The position numbers were made by a program, and so were the translations under genes. The notes below the pieces were generated by a model. That model made no database searches, was not told where the DNA came from, and saw only the letters and a program-made list of their open reading frames with translations. From Planctomycetaceae bacterium (lineage in GTDB: Bacteria; Planctomycetota; Planctomycetia; Pirellulales; Pirellulaceae): DNA of 64,000 bases. The stretch's first letter is position 1; the number at the start of each line of letters is the position of its first letter. The DNA lies in NCBI GenBank assembly GCA_024642205.1, contig JAHEBQ010000031.1:1-64000 (forward strand), given 5' to 3'. Shown here one piece after another: positions 56,530-64,000 of the stretch.

Positions 56530-57450
56530 TCATGTCAAACAAGACACGATCAAAAGCAACATGTAGGCCGGCAAGTACAACAGAGAGACACGAAGCAGGC
56601 GCCGGGCGAGCTGATCCGTTCGCGAACCATAGAAAGCAATCGCGGCATTGAGGTAAAACACCCCCAGCAAAACAGCAATCACGGCAAACACTCCCATATG
56701 GATCGGCGTTCGCAGAACCACCAAGGGAAGCAAACTGACGACAATCAACAACCCTCCCGTCACGACCGCTTTTCGACCGGCCGCTGCACCAGTCGGCTCA
56801 GTGACCGTCAACATCTTCAATCCGCCTTTGCGATACTGATCACGGTACATCCAGGCAATTGCCATGAAGTGAGGAAATTGCCAAAGGAAAAGAACGCCGA
56901 AAAAGGCCCAACAGACCAAACCGACCGAACCGGTCGCGGCAAGCGAACCCATGACGATTGGCATCGCACCGGCAACGGCACCTATTTCCGTGTTCCAGTG
57001 CGTCCGGCTCTTGAGCGGTGTATAAACAAACACGTACAGGATCCAGTTCGCCATTCCACAAACCGCGGTCTGCCAATTGACAGCAGCAAACAGGAACGCG
57101 ACACCGACGCCAAAAGTAATCGCCGCAAACCTTGCTACCTCCGTCGATGACAATCGCTGGGCCGGCAAGGGTCGCGAAGCGGTCCGGGGCATCAGGAAAT
57201 CAGAATAGCGCTCCAGGTACATGTTCATCGCATTTCCACTCGATGCGATCATCAACATGCCAACCAATGCACCAGTCAACAGTCCGATACTGATGCCGAC
57301 GCCAGCAGCACTCGCCGACAAAACGGCAGCGACGGCAAACGTGAACAGTACCATCACGGAGATGCGTAGCTTCGTCAGGGCAATATAGGCCTGCACGCGC
57401 GTTGTTGATTTGGCAGTTGAGATTTCCGGGCTTGTGGACAATGCAGACAT
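56530..57450 (-). CDS. ctaB: Protohaem IX farnesyltransferase (haem O synthase)
   Basis: CtaB (CyoE) adds a farnesyl tail to haem B for use in haem-copper oxidases. The 306-residue UbiA-family protein has about eight to nine helices. The first prenyl-diphosphate motif reads GNAMNMYLERYSDFLMPRTA, followed by SRPLPAQRLS, and the second region reads YVFVYTPLKSRTHWNTEIGA. The motif's first Asp is replaced by Glu (ERYSD in place of D-R-D-x-D), a variant of the usual N-x-x-x-D-x-x-x-D. It is 45 bases before coxC. Confidence 0.92.
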   Translation of the reverse strand: MSALSTSPEISTAKSTTRVQAYIALTKLRISVMVLFTFAVAAVLSASAAGVGISIGLLTGALVGMLMIASSGNAMNMYLERYSDFLMPRTASRPLPAQRLSSTEVARFAAITFGVGVAFLFAAVNWQTAVCGMANWILYVFVYTPLKSRTHWNTEIGAVAGAMPIVMGSLAATGSVGLVCWAFFGVLFLWQFPHFMAIAWMYRDQYRKGGLKMLTVTEPTGAAAGRKAVVTGGLLIVVSLLPLVVLRTPIHMGVFAVIAVLLGVFYLNAAIAFYGSRTDQLARRLLRVSLLYLPAYMLLLIVSCLT

Positions 57451-57868
57451 ACAAATTAACTTGATGAAAGGGGTTGATTAAGGGCGTTGCGGAGCGAGAT
57501 TGCTCACATCCGGGACCAATTCGCTTGCGAAACGACAACTAATTGGCCGGCAAAATACGCGACAGCCGCACAGCAGGTGAACGGTCCAACCAGCCAATGT
57601 TAACGGGATCGTGACGACCTGAGCAGGGTTGAAACTCGATTGCGAACAAGTTTTTTCGCCGGCGACCGACCGCTGGGAAAAATCAAGTCCCAACAAACCG
57701 TTCACCGAGCGCGATTTCACGGTAACCGGCTTCCATCCGACCATGGCCGGTAATCGCGCAAGACGATCCGACCAGCAGTTGGAAGGCGTATTCCGGTGAT
57801 TGGAGTGAGGGGTCAAGATTTGGTTCTCAGTTCTGGGTTGTCAGTTCTGGGTTGTCAGTACTCGGAAC
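57451..57868. other. Gap inside the oxidase cluster, tandem 14-bp repeat
   Basis: 418 bases between coxA and ctaB without a supported gene. TCAGTTCTGGGTTG occurs twice in tandem (57827-57840, 57841-57854), just after the coxA stop. A 112-codon open frame on the minus strand (57478-57816) has no recognisable features and is not called. The gap may hold a second promoter for ctaB-coxC and the genes after it. Confidence 0.4.
57827..57854. repeat. 14-bp tandem repeat, two perfect copies
   Basis: TCAGTTCTGGGTTG twice in a row, followed by another TCAG, directly downstream of the coxA stop. Confidence 0.8.
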
Positions 57869-59611
57869 TCACACGTCATTTTTCGTTTGCGGACAGAAGT
57901 CCTCTTCAACGTCTGGATGGCTGTATTCATACGGCCCGCGTCTGACGATTGGTTGGACTTCAAAGTTTCCATGGGGTGGCGGACTCGGAACGGTCCACTC
58001 AAGCGTATTCGAATTCCACGGATTGCGACCGGCTTTGGGGCCGAACCACAGGCTTCCAAAAAAATTCAACAGGAAAATGATCTGAGCAGCACCCATGGCG
58101 AACGCACAGATTGTCATGAATTGATTCAGAGGAAGCAGATCCTTCAGACCATCGTAAATATAGGGGTCGGCAACACGCCTCGGCATGCGACTCAAAAAGT
58201 GCATCGGGAAAAACGTGCCGTTGAGAAAAATGAACGTCAACAGAAAATGGATCTTTCCAAGTGGCTCGTTCATCATCCGCCCAAACATCTTGGGAAACCA
58301 GAAATAAAGCGCACCAAACACACCCAGTACACTACTGGCGAACAATACATAGTGCAGATGAGCGACGATGTAATATGTATCATGAACCACGATATCAACT
58401 GGCGGCGCCGACATCACGATTCCCGAAAGTCCGCCGATAACAAACATTGAAACAAATCCGATACAAAACAGCATCGGCGTCGTCAAATGCAATTTACCGC
58501 CCCACAATGTCCCGATCCAATTGAAAACCTTGACCCCACTGGGCAGCGCGATGAGCATCGTCGAGACCATGAAACTCATCGCCAGAGTATGGTTCATCCC
58601 GGAGATAAACATGTGATGCCCCCAGACGATAAAACCCAGCCCGGCGATTGCCGTGATTGAATAAACCATCGGCCGATAACCGAATAACGGCTTTCGCGAA
58701 AAACAGGAGACGATATCTGAAACCATGCCCATCGCCGGCAGGATCATGATATAAACCGCGGGGTGCGAATAAAACCAGAACAAGTGCTGCCACAACAAGG
58801 CTTGCCCACCACCGCTGGCTGCCACTCCATTATTGATCGAGACGTTTTCCGGCAAAAAGAAACCGGTAAACAATATGCGATCCGAGAGCTGCATCAACAA
58901 CGCCGCCGTCAATACGGGTAACGCGAATGCCTGCATGATTGCGGTGATAAACATCCCCCAGATCGTCATCGGCAATCGAAACATCGTCATACCCGGAGCA
59001 CGCATCTGAATGATCGTCGTGAGGTAATTAATCGCACCCAGCATCGACGAGATACCAACACAGACCATCGCCATCAACCACAATGTCTGCGCGCCACCAT
59101 TGAGAACACTCAAGGGCGGATAAGAAGTCCAGCCGGCCGCTGGACCGTATTCCGGCAGAAAGAAGCTGAGGATGATGAATCCGAACGCAGGCCACATGAA
59201 CCAGTAGCTCATCATGTTGACCCGTGGAAACGCCATGTCTTCGGCGCCGATCATGAGCGGAATCAGGTAATTCCCAAACCCACCGGCGAGTATCGGAATG
59301 ATCACGAAAAAGATCATGATCGATGCATGCATCGTAAAAAGCATCGTATAGAAATTGGGGGACATCTGTCCGCCGGTGTCTGCAAACAGCAGGTGTCCAA
59401 AAATCGGCATGTCCGACCAGGGCCAAGCGAGCTGCCAGCGAACGGCGAGTGCCAGAAAGCCGCCGACAAAGAACCAGATCATCGACGAAAACAGAAACTG
59501 CAATCCGATAATTTTATGGTCCGTAGCAAACACATAGGTAAACACGAACCGGGAAACCGGATTTCCCGTTCGAGGGTGTTTACTCAAATTGTCAACGGTT
59601 GCTTCAGCCAT
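57869..59611 (-). CDS. coxA: Cytochrome c oxidase subunit I (A2 type)
   Basis: The catalytic subunit holds haem a and the haem a3-CuB centre. The 580-residue protein has about twelve helices. FYSHPAVYIMILPAMGMVSD contains the His-Tyr pair of the active site. FIVWGHHMFISGMNH has the two CuB His and TYYIVAHLHYVLFA has the haem ligands. The YSHPAVY form, with no Glu before the HP, is the mark of A2-type oxidases in the Pereira classification. The C-terminus reaches a VEEDFCPQ-like end. It is 19 bases after coxB. Confidence 0.96.
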   Translation of the reverse strand: MAEATVDNLSKHPRTGNPVSRFVFTYVFATDHKIIGLQFLFSSMIWFFVGGFLALAVRWQLAWPWSDMPIFGHLLFADTGGQMSPNFYTMLFTMHASIMIFFVIIPILAGGFGNYLIPLMIGAEDMAFPRVNMMSYWFMWPAFGFIILSFFLPEYGPAAGWTSYPPLSVLNGGAQTLWLMAMVCVGISSMLGAINYLTTIIQMRAPGMTMFRLPMTIWGMFITAIMQAFALPVLTAALLMQLSDRILFTGFFLPENVSINNGVAASGGGQALLWQHLFWFYSHPAVYIMILPAMGMVSDIVSCFSRKPLFGYRPMVYSITAIAGLGFIVWGHHMFISGMNHTLAMSFMVSTMLIALPSGVKVFNWIGTLWGGKLHLTTPMLFCIGFVSMFVIGGLSGIVMSAPPVDIVVHDTYYIVAHLHYVLFASSVLGVFGALYFWFPKMFGRMMNEPLGKIHFLLTFIFLNGTFFPMHFLSRMPRRVADPYIYDGLKDLLPLNQFMTICAFAMGAAQIIFLLNFFGSLWFGPKAGRNPWNSNTLEWTVPSPPPHGNFEVQPIVRRGPYEYSHPDVEEDFCPQTKNDV

Positions 59612-59630
59612 TTACGAGTCCAGTCAACTC

Positions 59631-60536
59631 TCATTCAATACTGTTTTCAGCCAAATCGTTGCCCGCCTGCGCGCTTCTTTCCAGCCTGGCATCGGATTCG
59701 GTGTACCGTGCGTTTTCAGCCGCCGCAACCTCCGGGTTGGATTTGAATTCAGGCGTGTATGGTGATTTTTGTTCCGCCAACCACAGATCATATGTGGATC
59801 GATCCACCAATTTCAGGTCCGCTTTCATGATGTAGTGTCCCCAGCCGCAAAGCTCGGTACACATGATTTCAATGTCACCCGCCTCGCGCGAATGAAACCA
59901 GGCGAACTGCGTCATTCCCGGCACAATGTCCTGTTTGAGTCTCAACTCGGGAACGTAAAAACTGTGAATTACATCTCTGCTTTCCAACTGCAAAACGATG
60001 TCTTCTCCAACAGGCAAAACCAGTTGGTTTTCGATGTAAATATCATCCTGCGTGTCAACAATTCCGTCGTCGCCGGCGTAGTGGAACTCCCATCCAAACC
60101 GCTTGGCTTTGACCATCACGATCGGCGGAACGGGAACGGATTGACCATTGACCGTTAACGTTGGCCGATCCATCTTGTTTTCGGACCATGACTTCATCTG
60201 GAAGAAAGCCAGAAAAACGAGAATGAACGCGGGGATGATCGTCCACACGATCTCCAGCCTCGTATTGTGCGTGAAATACCGGGCTTTCGGATTGTCGTTC
60301 CGTCGATGGTCGAACTTCCATAATGCCCATCCGAGGGATAGAACCGTACCCGACAAGATTAGCGCCGAAAGCAGATGGATTCCGTTGAACAACTGGTCGA
60401 TTGTGTCGCCCGCCATACTGAATGACCTGGGCAACCGGGCGGTTTCGAGTGGCGCAATTCCGAAATTCGCCATCACGAGGGTCGCGATCGCCAGTATCGG
60501 CACAAGAAAAAACAGGATACTCCAGAACCGGCCCAT
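59631..60536 (-). CDS. coxB: Cytochrome c oxidase subunit II
   Basis: Subunit II accepts electrons at the binuclear CuA centre. The 301-residue protein has two helices near the N-terminus (IHLLSALILSGTVLSLGWAL and VWTIIPAFILVFLAFF) and a cupredoxin domain with all CuA ligands: His191 in DVIHSFYVPELRLKQD, then Cys226, Cys230, His234 and Met237 in CTELCGWGHYIMKADL, with Glu228. No haem motif is fused to it; a separate dihaem cytochrome precedes it by two bases. A C-terminal polar tail of about 40 residues is extra. Confidence 0.95.
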   Translation of the reverse strand: MGRFWSILFFLVPILAIATLVMANFGIAPLETARLPRSFSMAGDTIDQLFNGIHLLSALILSGTVLSLGWALWKFDHRRNDNPKARYFTHNTRLEIVWTIIPAFILVFLAFFQMKSWSENKMDRPTLTVNGQSVPVPPIVMVKAKRFGWEFHYAGDDGIVDTQDDIYIENQLVLPVGEDIVLQLESRDVIHSFYVPELRLKQDIVPGMTQFAWFHSREAGDIEIMCTELCGWGHYIMKADLKLVDRSTYDLWLAEQKSPYTPEFKSNPEVAAAENARYTESDARLERSAQAGNDLAENSIE

Positions 60537-60538
60537 GA

Positions 60539-61825
60539 TTAGCGTAGCACCTGTTTATCGTTGACGGGTTTATCGACAGGTTTCGTTCCTTCATTGACAT
60601 AAGGCAACGAGGTCACATACGCGATCAGGGCCCAGATTTCATCGGAGCTTAACGCCGTCGATGCCGGCATTGGCGTGCCTTCGATTCCATTGGTCAAGCG
60701 CAGAAAAAGATCACTCGGGTGATCACCGCCACGGTAGCCTGCCAAATTCAAGTTTCGGGGTCGCACCGGTCGAGGTGGCAGGGCGCCGGCATCCGTGAAC
60801 TCTTGATAGGTCGCTGGATCATTCGGATCTACATTGGAGGAATTCTTCCAGTCGTTGGTCCAGTCATCAAAATTACTTAACTGTCCATCGCCAACACCTG
60901 TATCGCCGTGGCATTGAAGGCAATTGCCTTTGGCAAAAAATAAATCCCGTCCGCGATTGATGATCGTGGCATGATCCGGATGAGTCGGCTCGAACTCGGC
61001 AGGAGCGGGAGATATCCTGGTAACTTTTCCTTCCGGATCGAGCCACCGATCAATAACATTATCCAGCAGCCCTTCTCCAATAACGATATCCAATTGCTCC
61101 TCAAATGCTTCGCGATCCTCATCCGTGGGCGCCTCGCCGTCGCTTGATGGCGTGATCAAACTCAAGTCGATCAACGGATCGCCGTCAAGCACTGCCAACT
61201 CTCCCAGCAGGAACCGCTCGTATTGACCGCGAATTGACAAATACTTGACGTATTGGACCAGTGCCTGAATTTCCTCCGGCGGAAGCGTGCGGAACGACGG
61301 CATTCCGGTGCCAGGAATACCATTCTCTAGCGTCTTTTGCAGATCATGATCCGGGGGAGGCTGACGCAATGGAGTCGATTTGAACTTGAACTTGCCCAGC
61401 CGAAAATCGCGCGGGTAGGGGTTAAGTAGCGAAGCGGTGACGCCGGCTCCATCGCCGGAAATCCCGTGGCAATGGACACAATGCTCACGATATAGACCCG
61501 ACGGTTTTTCCCGTTTATCGGTTCGCGCCGGTCCAGCGGCCATCTTCAAATTCTCGAGCGAAATGATCTCGTGAGCGGGATCATCCTCGCCCAGCAGGAA
61601 TGGAAACTTCGGTTCATCGGGTGTGCCGAACAACGTCGTCAAAATCGTTCCAATTTCCATTTTGTAACGTTCGTCGAAATGCTGGCCCTCGGAGAGGTGT
61701 GTCTTTTCCTGTTTAACCCACTCGACAGCGTTGAGTCGAAAACTCACTGGCGGGGCTTTTTCACACCCCACGGAAGTCAACAAGCAGCTGAACAGGCAAA
61801 CGGATTGAAAAAACAGTCGAGACAA
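60539..61825 (-). CDS. Dihaem cytochrome c lipoprotein of the oxidase operon
   Basis: The 428-residue protein has a lipoprotein signal ending TSVGC (Cys21). It also has two c-type haem motifs: CVHCH (Cys116, Cys119, His120) in the first half and CLQCH (Cys302, Cys305, His306) in the second. Axial Met candidates are in GTGMPSF (about 175) and GTPMPAS. The second domain opens with RGRDLFFAKGN, typical of mono-haem cytochromes c. A 100-residue acidic linker (EDREAFEEQLDIVIG) joins them. Its gene sits two bases before coxB, so it is the likely electron donor to the CuA centre. The haem would be attached by the CcsBA protein at 11-15 kb. Confidence 0.92.
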   Translation of the reverse strand: MSRLFFQSVCLFSCLLTSVGCEKAPPVSFRLNAVEWVKQEKTHLSEGQHFDERYKMEIGTILTTLFGTPDEPKFPFLLGEDDPAHEIISLENLKMAAGPARTDKREKPSGLYREHCVHCHGISGDGAGVTASLLNPYPRDFRLGKFKFKSTPLRQPPPDHDLQKTLENGIPGTGMPSFRTLPPEEIQALVQYVKYLSIRGQYERFLLGELAVLDGDPLIDLSLITPSSDGEAPTDEDREAFEEQLDIVIGEGLLDNVIDRWLDPEGKVTRISPAPAEFEPTHPDHATIINRGRDLFFAKGNCLQCHGDTGVGDGQLSNFDDWTNDWKNSSNVDPNDPATYQEFTDAGALPPRPVRPRNLNLAGYRGGDHPSDLFLRLTNGIEGTPMPASTALSSDEIWALIAYVTSLPYVNEGTKPVDKPVNDKQVLR

Positions 61826-62020
61826 AGAATTGCCAACCAGATTAGGATTGGTCCAGGAAGGGATTACACCGGCAGTTTGAGGTTTATTCTCGCGGAATCA
61901 GGGCTCTTGTCGAGCGGACAAATTGTCGCAGAATCAACGAAAAACGCCACCGAAAAGGCCGGTTTCCCACGGTTCCCGTCCAGTCTGTCAATTCATGTCG
62001 ATAATGGTCGAGTTTGACGG

Positions 62021-62194
62021 CTATTCCCAATCAAATTTCTGGATCTCGCCGTCCAGCACGTCGACTTGAGATTGATCAAAACACAATTCCGGAGCCACTT
62101 TTCGTTGATAACAGCCCGGCGAAGTGACCAGCAAAACCAGCACCGCCATCAACAACCAACTCAGTCGCGTAGCGTTTTCGGATTGGATTCTCAT
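62021..62194 (-). CDS. Small lipoprotein (57 residues) between cytochrome and cupredoxin genes
   Basis: Read from ATG 62194-62192 to a TAG at 62023-62021. The product has a basic-polar N-terminus and a hydrophobic stretch (LSWLLMAVLVLLVTSPG). The lipobox ends SPGC, with a short mature part of 29 residues containing a second Cys (LCFDQSQVDVLDGEIQ). It is too short for many automatic callers. It lies between the cupredoxin-like gene and the cytochrome c gene on the same strand, so it is probably in the oxidase operon. Function unknown. Confidence 0.65.
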   Translation of the reverse strand: MRIQSENATRLSWLLMAVLVLLVTSPGCYQRKVAPELCFDQSQVDVLDGEIQKFDWE

Positions 62195-62478
62195 TTTGAT
62201 TCAGTCATTCAGAAATCGTCATCATTGATCTTGCCGGAAGGCCATTCAACTCAACATTGCATTGCAAAGTCAGGCCCCGGCATCCCGGGAAATGCGACGT
62301 TCCCGTTGAATCGTCCCGTCGGATCAATCCTGTTTCGGCAATTGCCGGCGGAAGCTCAACCTCCCACACCGCAAAGTCGGTTTCGCAACTGTCCATCGCC
62401 ATCGGCATCGGCAATCAAAAATCAGCCATTTGCCATCGGGACGGGCCAAGGCCATGCAAAGATTGCCGCGGCGGTAAA

Positions 62479-63282
62479 CTACTTATCCAGTGCCTCGCCG
62501 GGAAGTGACAACGTGCCGAGATCCAGGTTTTCACCGTCTTTGATTGTTGTTTCAATCGTGCCTCTGCGATCAGGCTTGTATCCCTTGATTTCAATCGTAC
62601 CGAGATAGCCACCCTTTTTGTGCCAGAACTGAAATTGCCAATCGCCTGCGGGAATGTTCTCGATTTTGAATTTACCTTCGGCATCGGTAATCGCGACGTA
62701 CGGGTTGTCTCGAATCAGGATAACAGCATCCATCCACTGGTGGATGTCACATTTGACTTCGCCAGGGATTTTGTCACTTCCCTCACCAAGCGTCACCTCT
62801 GCCTGGGAGTTCTTGACGATATTGACGTTGTGCTCATGCTCCATGGTTGCGATTCGGCAGTTGTGCCCAATGTTGTCACTGTTCTTGAGAATCAAGGTCT
62901 GCCCAGGCCGAGCAAAGGTGGATTTGGGAACAAAACGACATTTCAGATTATCGAGTGTCACTTTGACTTCTTTCTGCTTGTCAAACGACGGATGATATTT
63001 CTCTGGGGTTTTGGCTCCACGCCCGGTATACATCATGACAAATACGTCACGCAGTTGCAGTTTGTCATTAACGACAATTCCGTCGTCCAATGGCACTTTG
63101 CCGTCCACCAAACAGACCGCTTTATCTGGATTATCTTTGACATCTTCCGGCAGGTTCTCAGGTACGTCGCCGGAGACAATAATCTGTCCGCTTAAACTCC
63201 CCCACCCATCCTGAGCTGTTGCGAAGGATGTTGTCGCCGCGAGGACAGCCATGATCATCGTGCAGAAAAAAGCTCGCTTCAT
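62479..63282 (-). CDS. Secreted cupredoxin-like protein (type I copper motif, methylamine-utilisation-like)
   Basis: The ATG at 63282 begins a signal peptide (MKRAFFCTMIMAVLAATTSF, then ATAQ). The mature part, about 243 residues, has a plastocyanin-like fold. SDNIGHNCRIATMEHEH gives His140 and VKCDIHQWMDAVILIRD gives Cys178, His181 and Met184, the expected type I copper ligands. It ends with a small carboxypeptidase-regulatory-like beta-sandwich (ITDAEGKFKIENIPAGDWQF). Such proteins carry electrons outside the cytoplasm. Position at the head of the oxidase cluster suggests an electron donor or a copper carrier. Confidence 0.85.
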   Translation of the reverse strand: MKRAFFCTMIMAVLAATTSFATAQDGWGSLSGQIIVSGDVPENLPEDVKDNPDKAVCLVDGKVPLDDGIVVNDKLQLRDVFVMMYTGRGAKTPEKYHPSFDKQKEVKVTLDNLKCRFVPKSTFARPGQTLILKNSDNIGHNCRIATMEHEHNVNIVKNSQAEVTLGEGSDKIPGEVKCDIHQWMDAVILIRDNPYVAITDAEGKFKIENIPAGDWQFQFWHKKGGYLGTIEIKGYKPDRRGTIETTIKDGENLDLGTLSLPGEALDK

Positions 63283-63488
63283 TATTACTTCCGAGTTCAG
63301 ATGTTTGAGATACGATTTACTCACCAGATGGTTTAACGCCGGCGACTATTGTACCAAGTGATGAAAATGATTGCAGGGATCCAATTTTCCGGCTTACCCA
63401 TGCCCCTGTCATTCACTACCCAAACCCGTAAAATCTCTGGTTTGCAGCGAGTGTTTGAAGACTCCCATTTCAAGAAATTCGGCCAGAT

Positions 63489-64000
63489 ATGAAAGTTCTC
63501 GTGGTAGGTGGAGGTGGTCGTGAGCATGCCATCGCCTGGAAAATCGCTCAAAGTCGTCGTGTTGACCGCGTTTTCGTAGCCCCCGGCAATGCCGGCACGG
63601 CAGAAGATGCGGAAAACGTCGAGATTGCCGCCAACGATATTCCAGCGCTGGTCAAATTTGCCAAACAAAACGAAGTCGGCATCACCGTCGTCGGTCCGGA
63701 AATCCCGTTATGCAACGGGATCGTCGATGCATTTGACTCTGAAGACCTGAGAGTCTTTGGTCCATCACGGGCGGCTTCACAACTCGAGGGGAGTAAAGTT
63801 TTTTGCAAAAACGTACTCCGGGCAGCCGACGTACCAACAGCGGATTTTCATGAATTCAAGGATGCGGAATCCGCGGAACGTTTTATCAATGAGCGATTCA
63901 GTGAATCGCCCGATGATGTTCCCCTGGTTGTCAAAGCCGATGGTCTGGCAGCAGGCAAGGGTGCGATCGTTTGCAGCACGCGCGATGAAGCACTTGAGGC
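63489..64000 (+). CDS. purD: Phosphoribosylamine-glycine ligase (partial, runs off the right edge)
   Basis: PurD joins glycine to phosphoribosylamine in purine synthesis. The visible 170 residues begin MKVLVVGGGGREHAIAWKIA and continue with VAPGNAGTAEDAENVEIAA, VGPEIPLCNGIVDAF and FGPSRAASQLEGSKVFCKN. VVKADGLAAGKGAIVCSTRD, the start of the ATP-grasp domain, ends the visible part. All are diagnostic. The frame is open to the edge with no stop. The ATG at 63489 is divergent from the cupredoxin gene, about 200 bases away. Confidence 0.95.
   Translation, partial: MKVLVVGGGGREHAIAWKIAQSRRVDRVFVAPGNAGTAEDAENVEIAANDIPALVKFAKQNEVGITVVGPEIPLCNGIVDAFDSEDLRVFGPSRAASQLEGSKVFCKNVLRAADVPTADFHEFKDAESAERFINERFSESPDDVPLVVKADGLAAGKGAIVCSTRDEALE

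Noticed and set aside
57478..57816. 112-codon minus-strand frame between coxA and ctaB
   Set aside because: Cys- and Arg-rich with no helix or domain pattern; looks random.

Overview
The window looks like chromosome of a planctomycete, most likely of the Pirellulales/Pirellulaceae type. This is inferred from gene content and style. Genes are loosely spaced with many weak, TTG or GTG starts. Many large secreted or membrane proteins have no recognisable family. An ExbB-ExbD-ExbD set is preceded by two TPR proteins. A cytochrome c oxidase cluster carries a separate dihaem lipoprotein and a double-SCO protein. GC is roughly 50-55 percent by eye. No rRNA, tRNA or CRISPR array was seen. The only mobile DNA is one decayed IS1380-type transposase near 50 kb.

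Layout. 0-1.2 kb: minus-strand ispF-ruvC-ruvA (ruvA runs off the left edge). 1.4-4.4 kb: a three-gene ABC-2 exporter. 4.9-8.9 kb: a membrane-tethered helix-turn-helix protein, an unknown protein and fumarylacetoacetase. 9.7-14.8 kb: a duplicated-domain lipoprotein and a giant ResB/CcsA (CcsBA) cytochrome c assembly protein. 14.8-22 kb: an unknown anchored protein, aroC, an SBF-like transporter, prfA-prmC and a Xer recombinase. 22.2-28.3 kb: a minus-strand operon TPR-TPR-ExbB-ExbD-ExbD. 28.8-34.1 kb: two adjacent look-alike membrane proteins, malate dehydrogenase and an esterase-fold protein lacking an obvious catalytic acid and histidine. 34.4-41.4 kb: a flagellar export cluster (degenerate GHKL ATPase, fliF, fliO, fliP, fliQ, fliR, flhB) with several odd proteins. 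41.7-45.5 kb: sulfotransferase, SNF2 helicase and an unknown gene. 45.8-49.7 kb: small coiled-coil protein, alpha/beta hydrolase, DUF3179-like protein and a Cys-rich lipoprotein. 49.9-52.5 kb: the IS1380 remnant, a possibly truncated gene and an acidic protein with a 15-bp coding repeat. 52.6-63.3 kb: a respiratory cluster read right to left: cupredoxin-like protein, a 57-residue lipoprotein, dihaem cytochrome c, coxB, coxA, ctaB, coxC, subunit IV, double SCO, DUF420 and a small CPTC membrane protein. 63.5 kb to the right edge: start of purD.

How it fits together. The CcsBA protein at 11-15 kb would attach haem to the cytochrome c of the 60 kb cluster, while ctaB, SCO and DUF420 proteins supply haem and copper assembly for its A2-type haem-copper oxidase. 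The flagellar cluster encodes the membrane export gate and the MS ring but not FlhA, the switch or the ATPase. Its FlhB ends just before the autocleavage domain. PrfA and PrmC are a natural pair (release factor and the enzyme that methylates it).

The strongest candidates for something not well described are: the coxC protein with about 200 extra residues between two core helices; the tandem SCO protein; the truncated FlhB together with extended FliQ and FliP; the TPR-ExbBDD operon; and the paired membrane proteins at 28.8-31.7 kb. All functional statements rest on motif reading by eye; no database search was possible.
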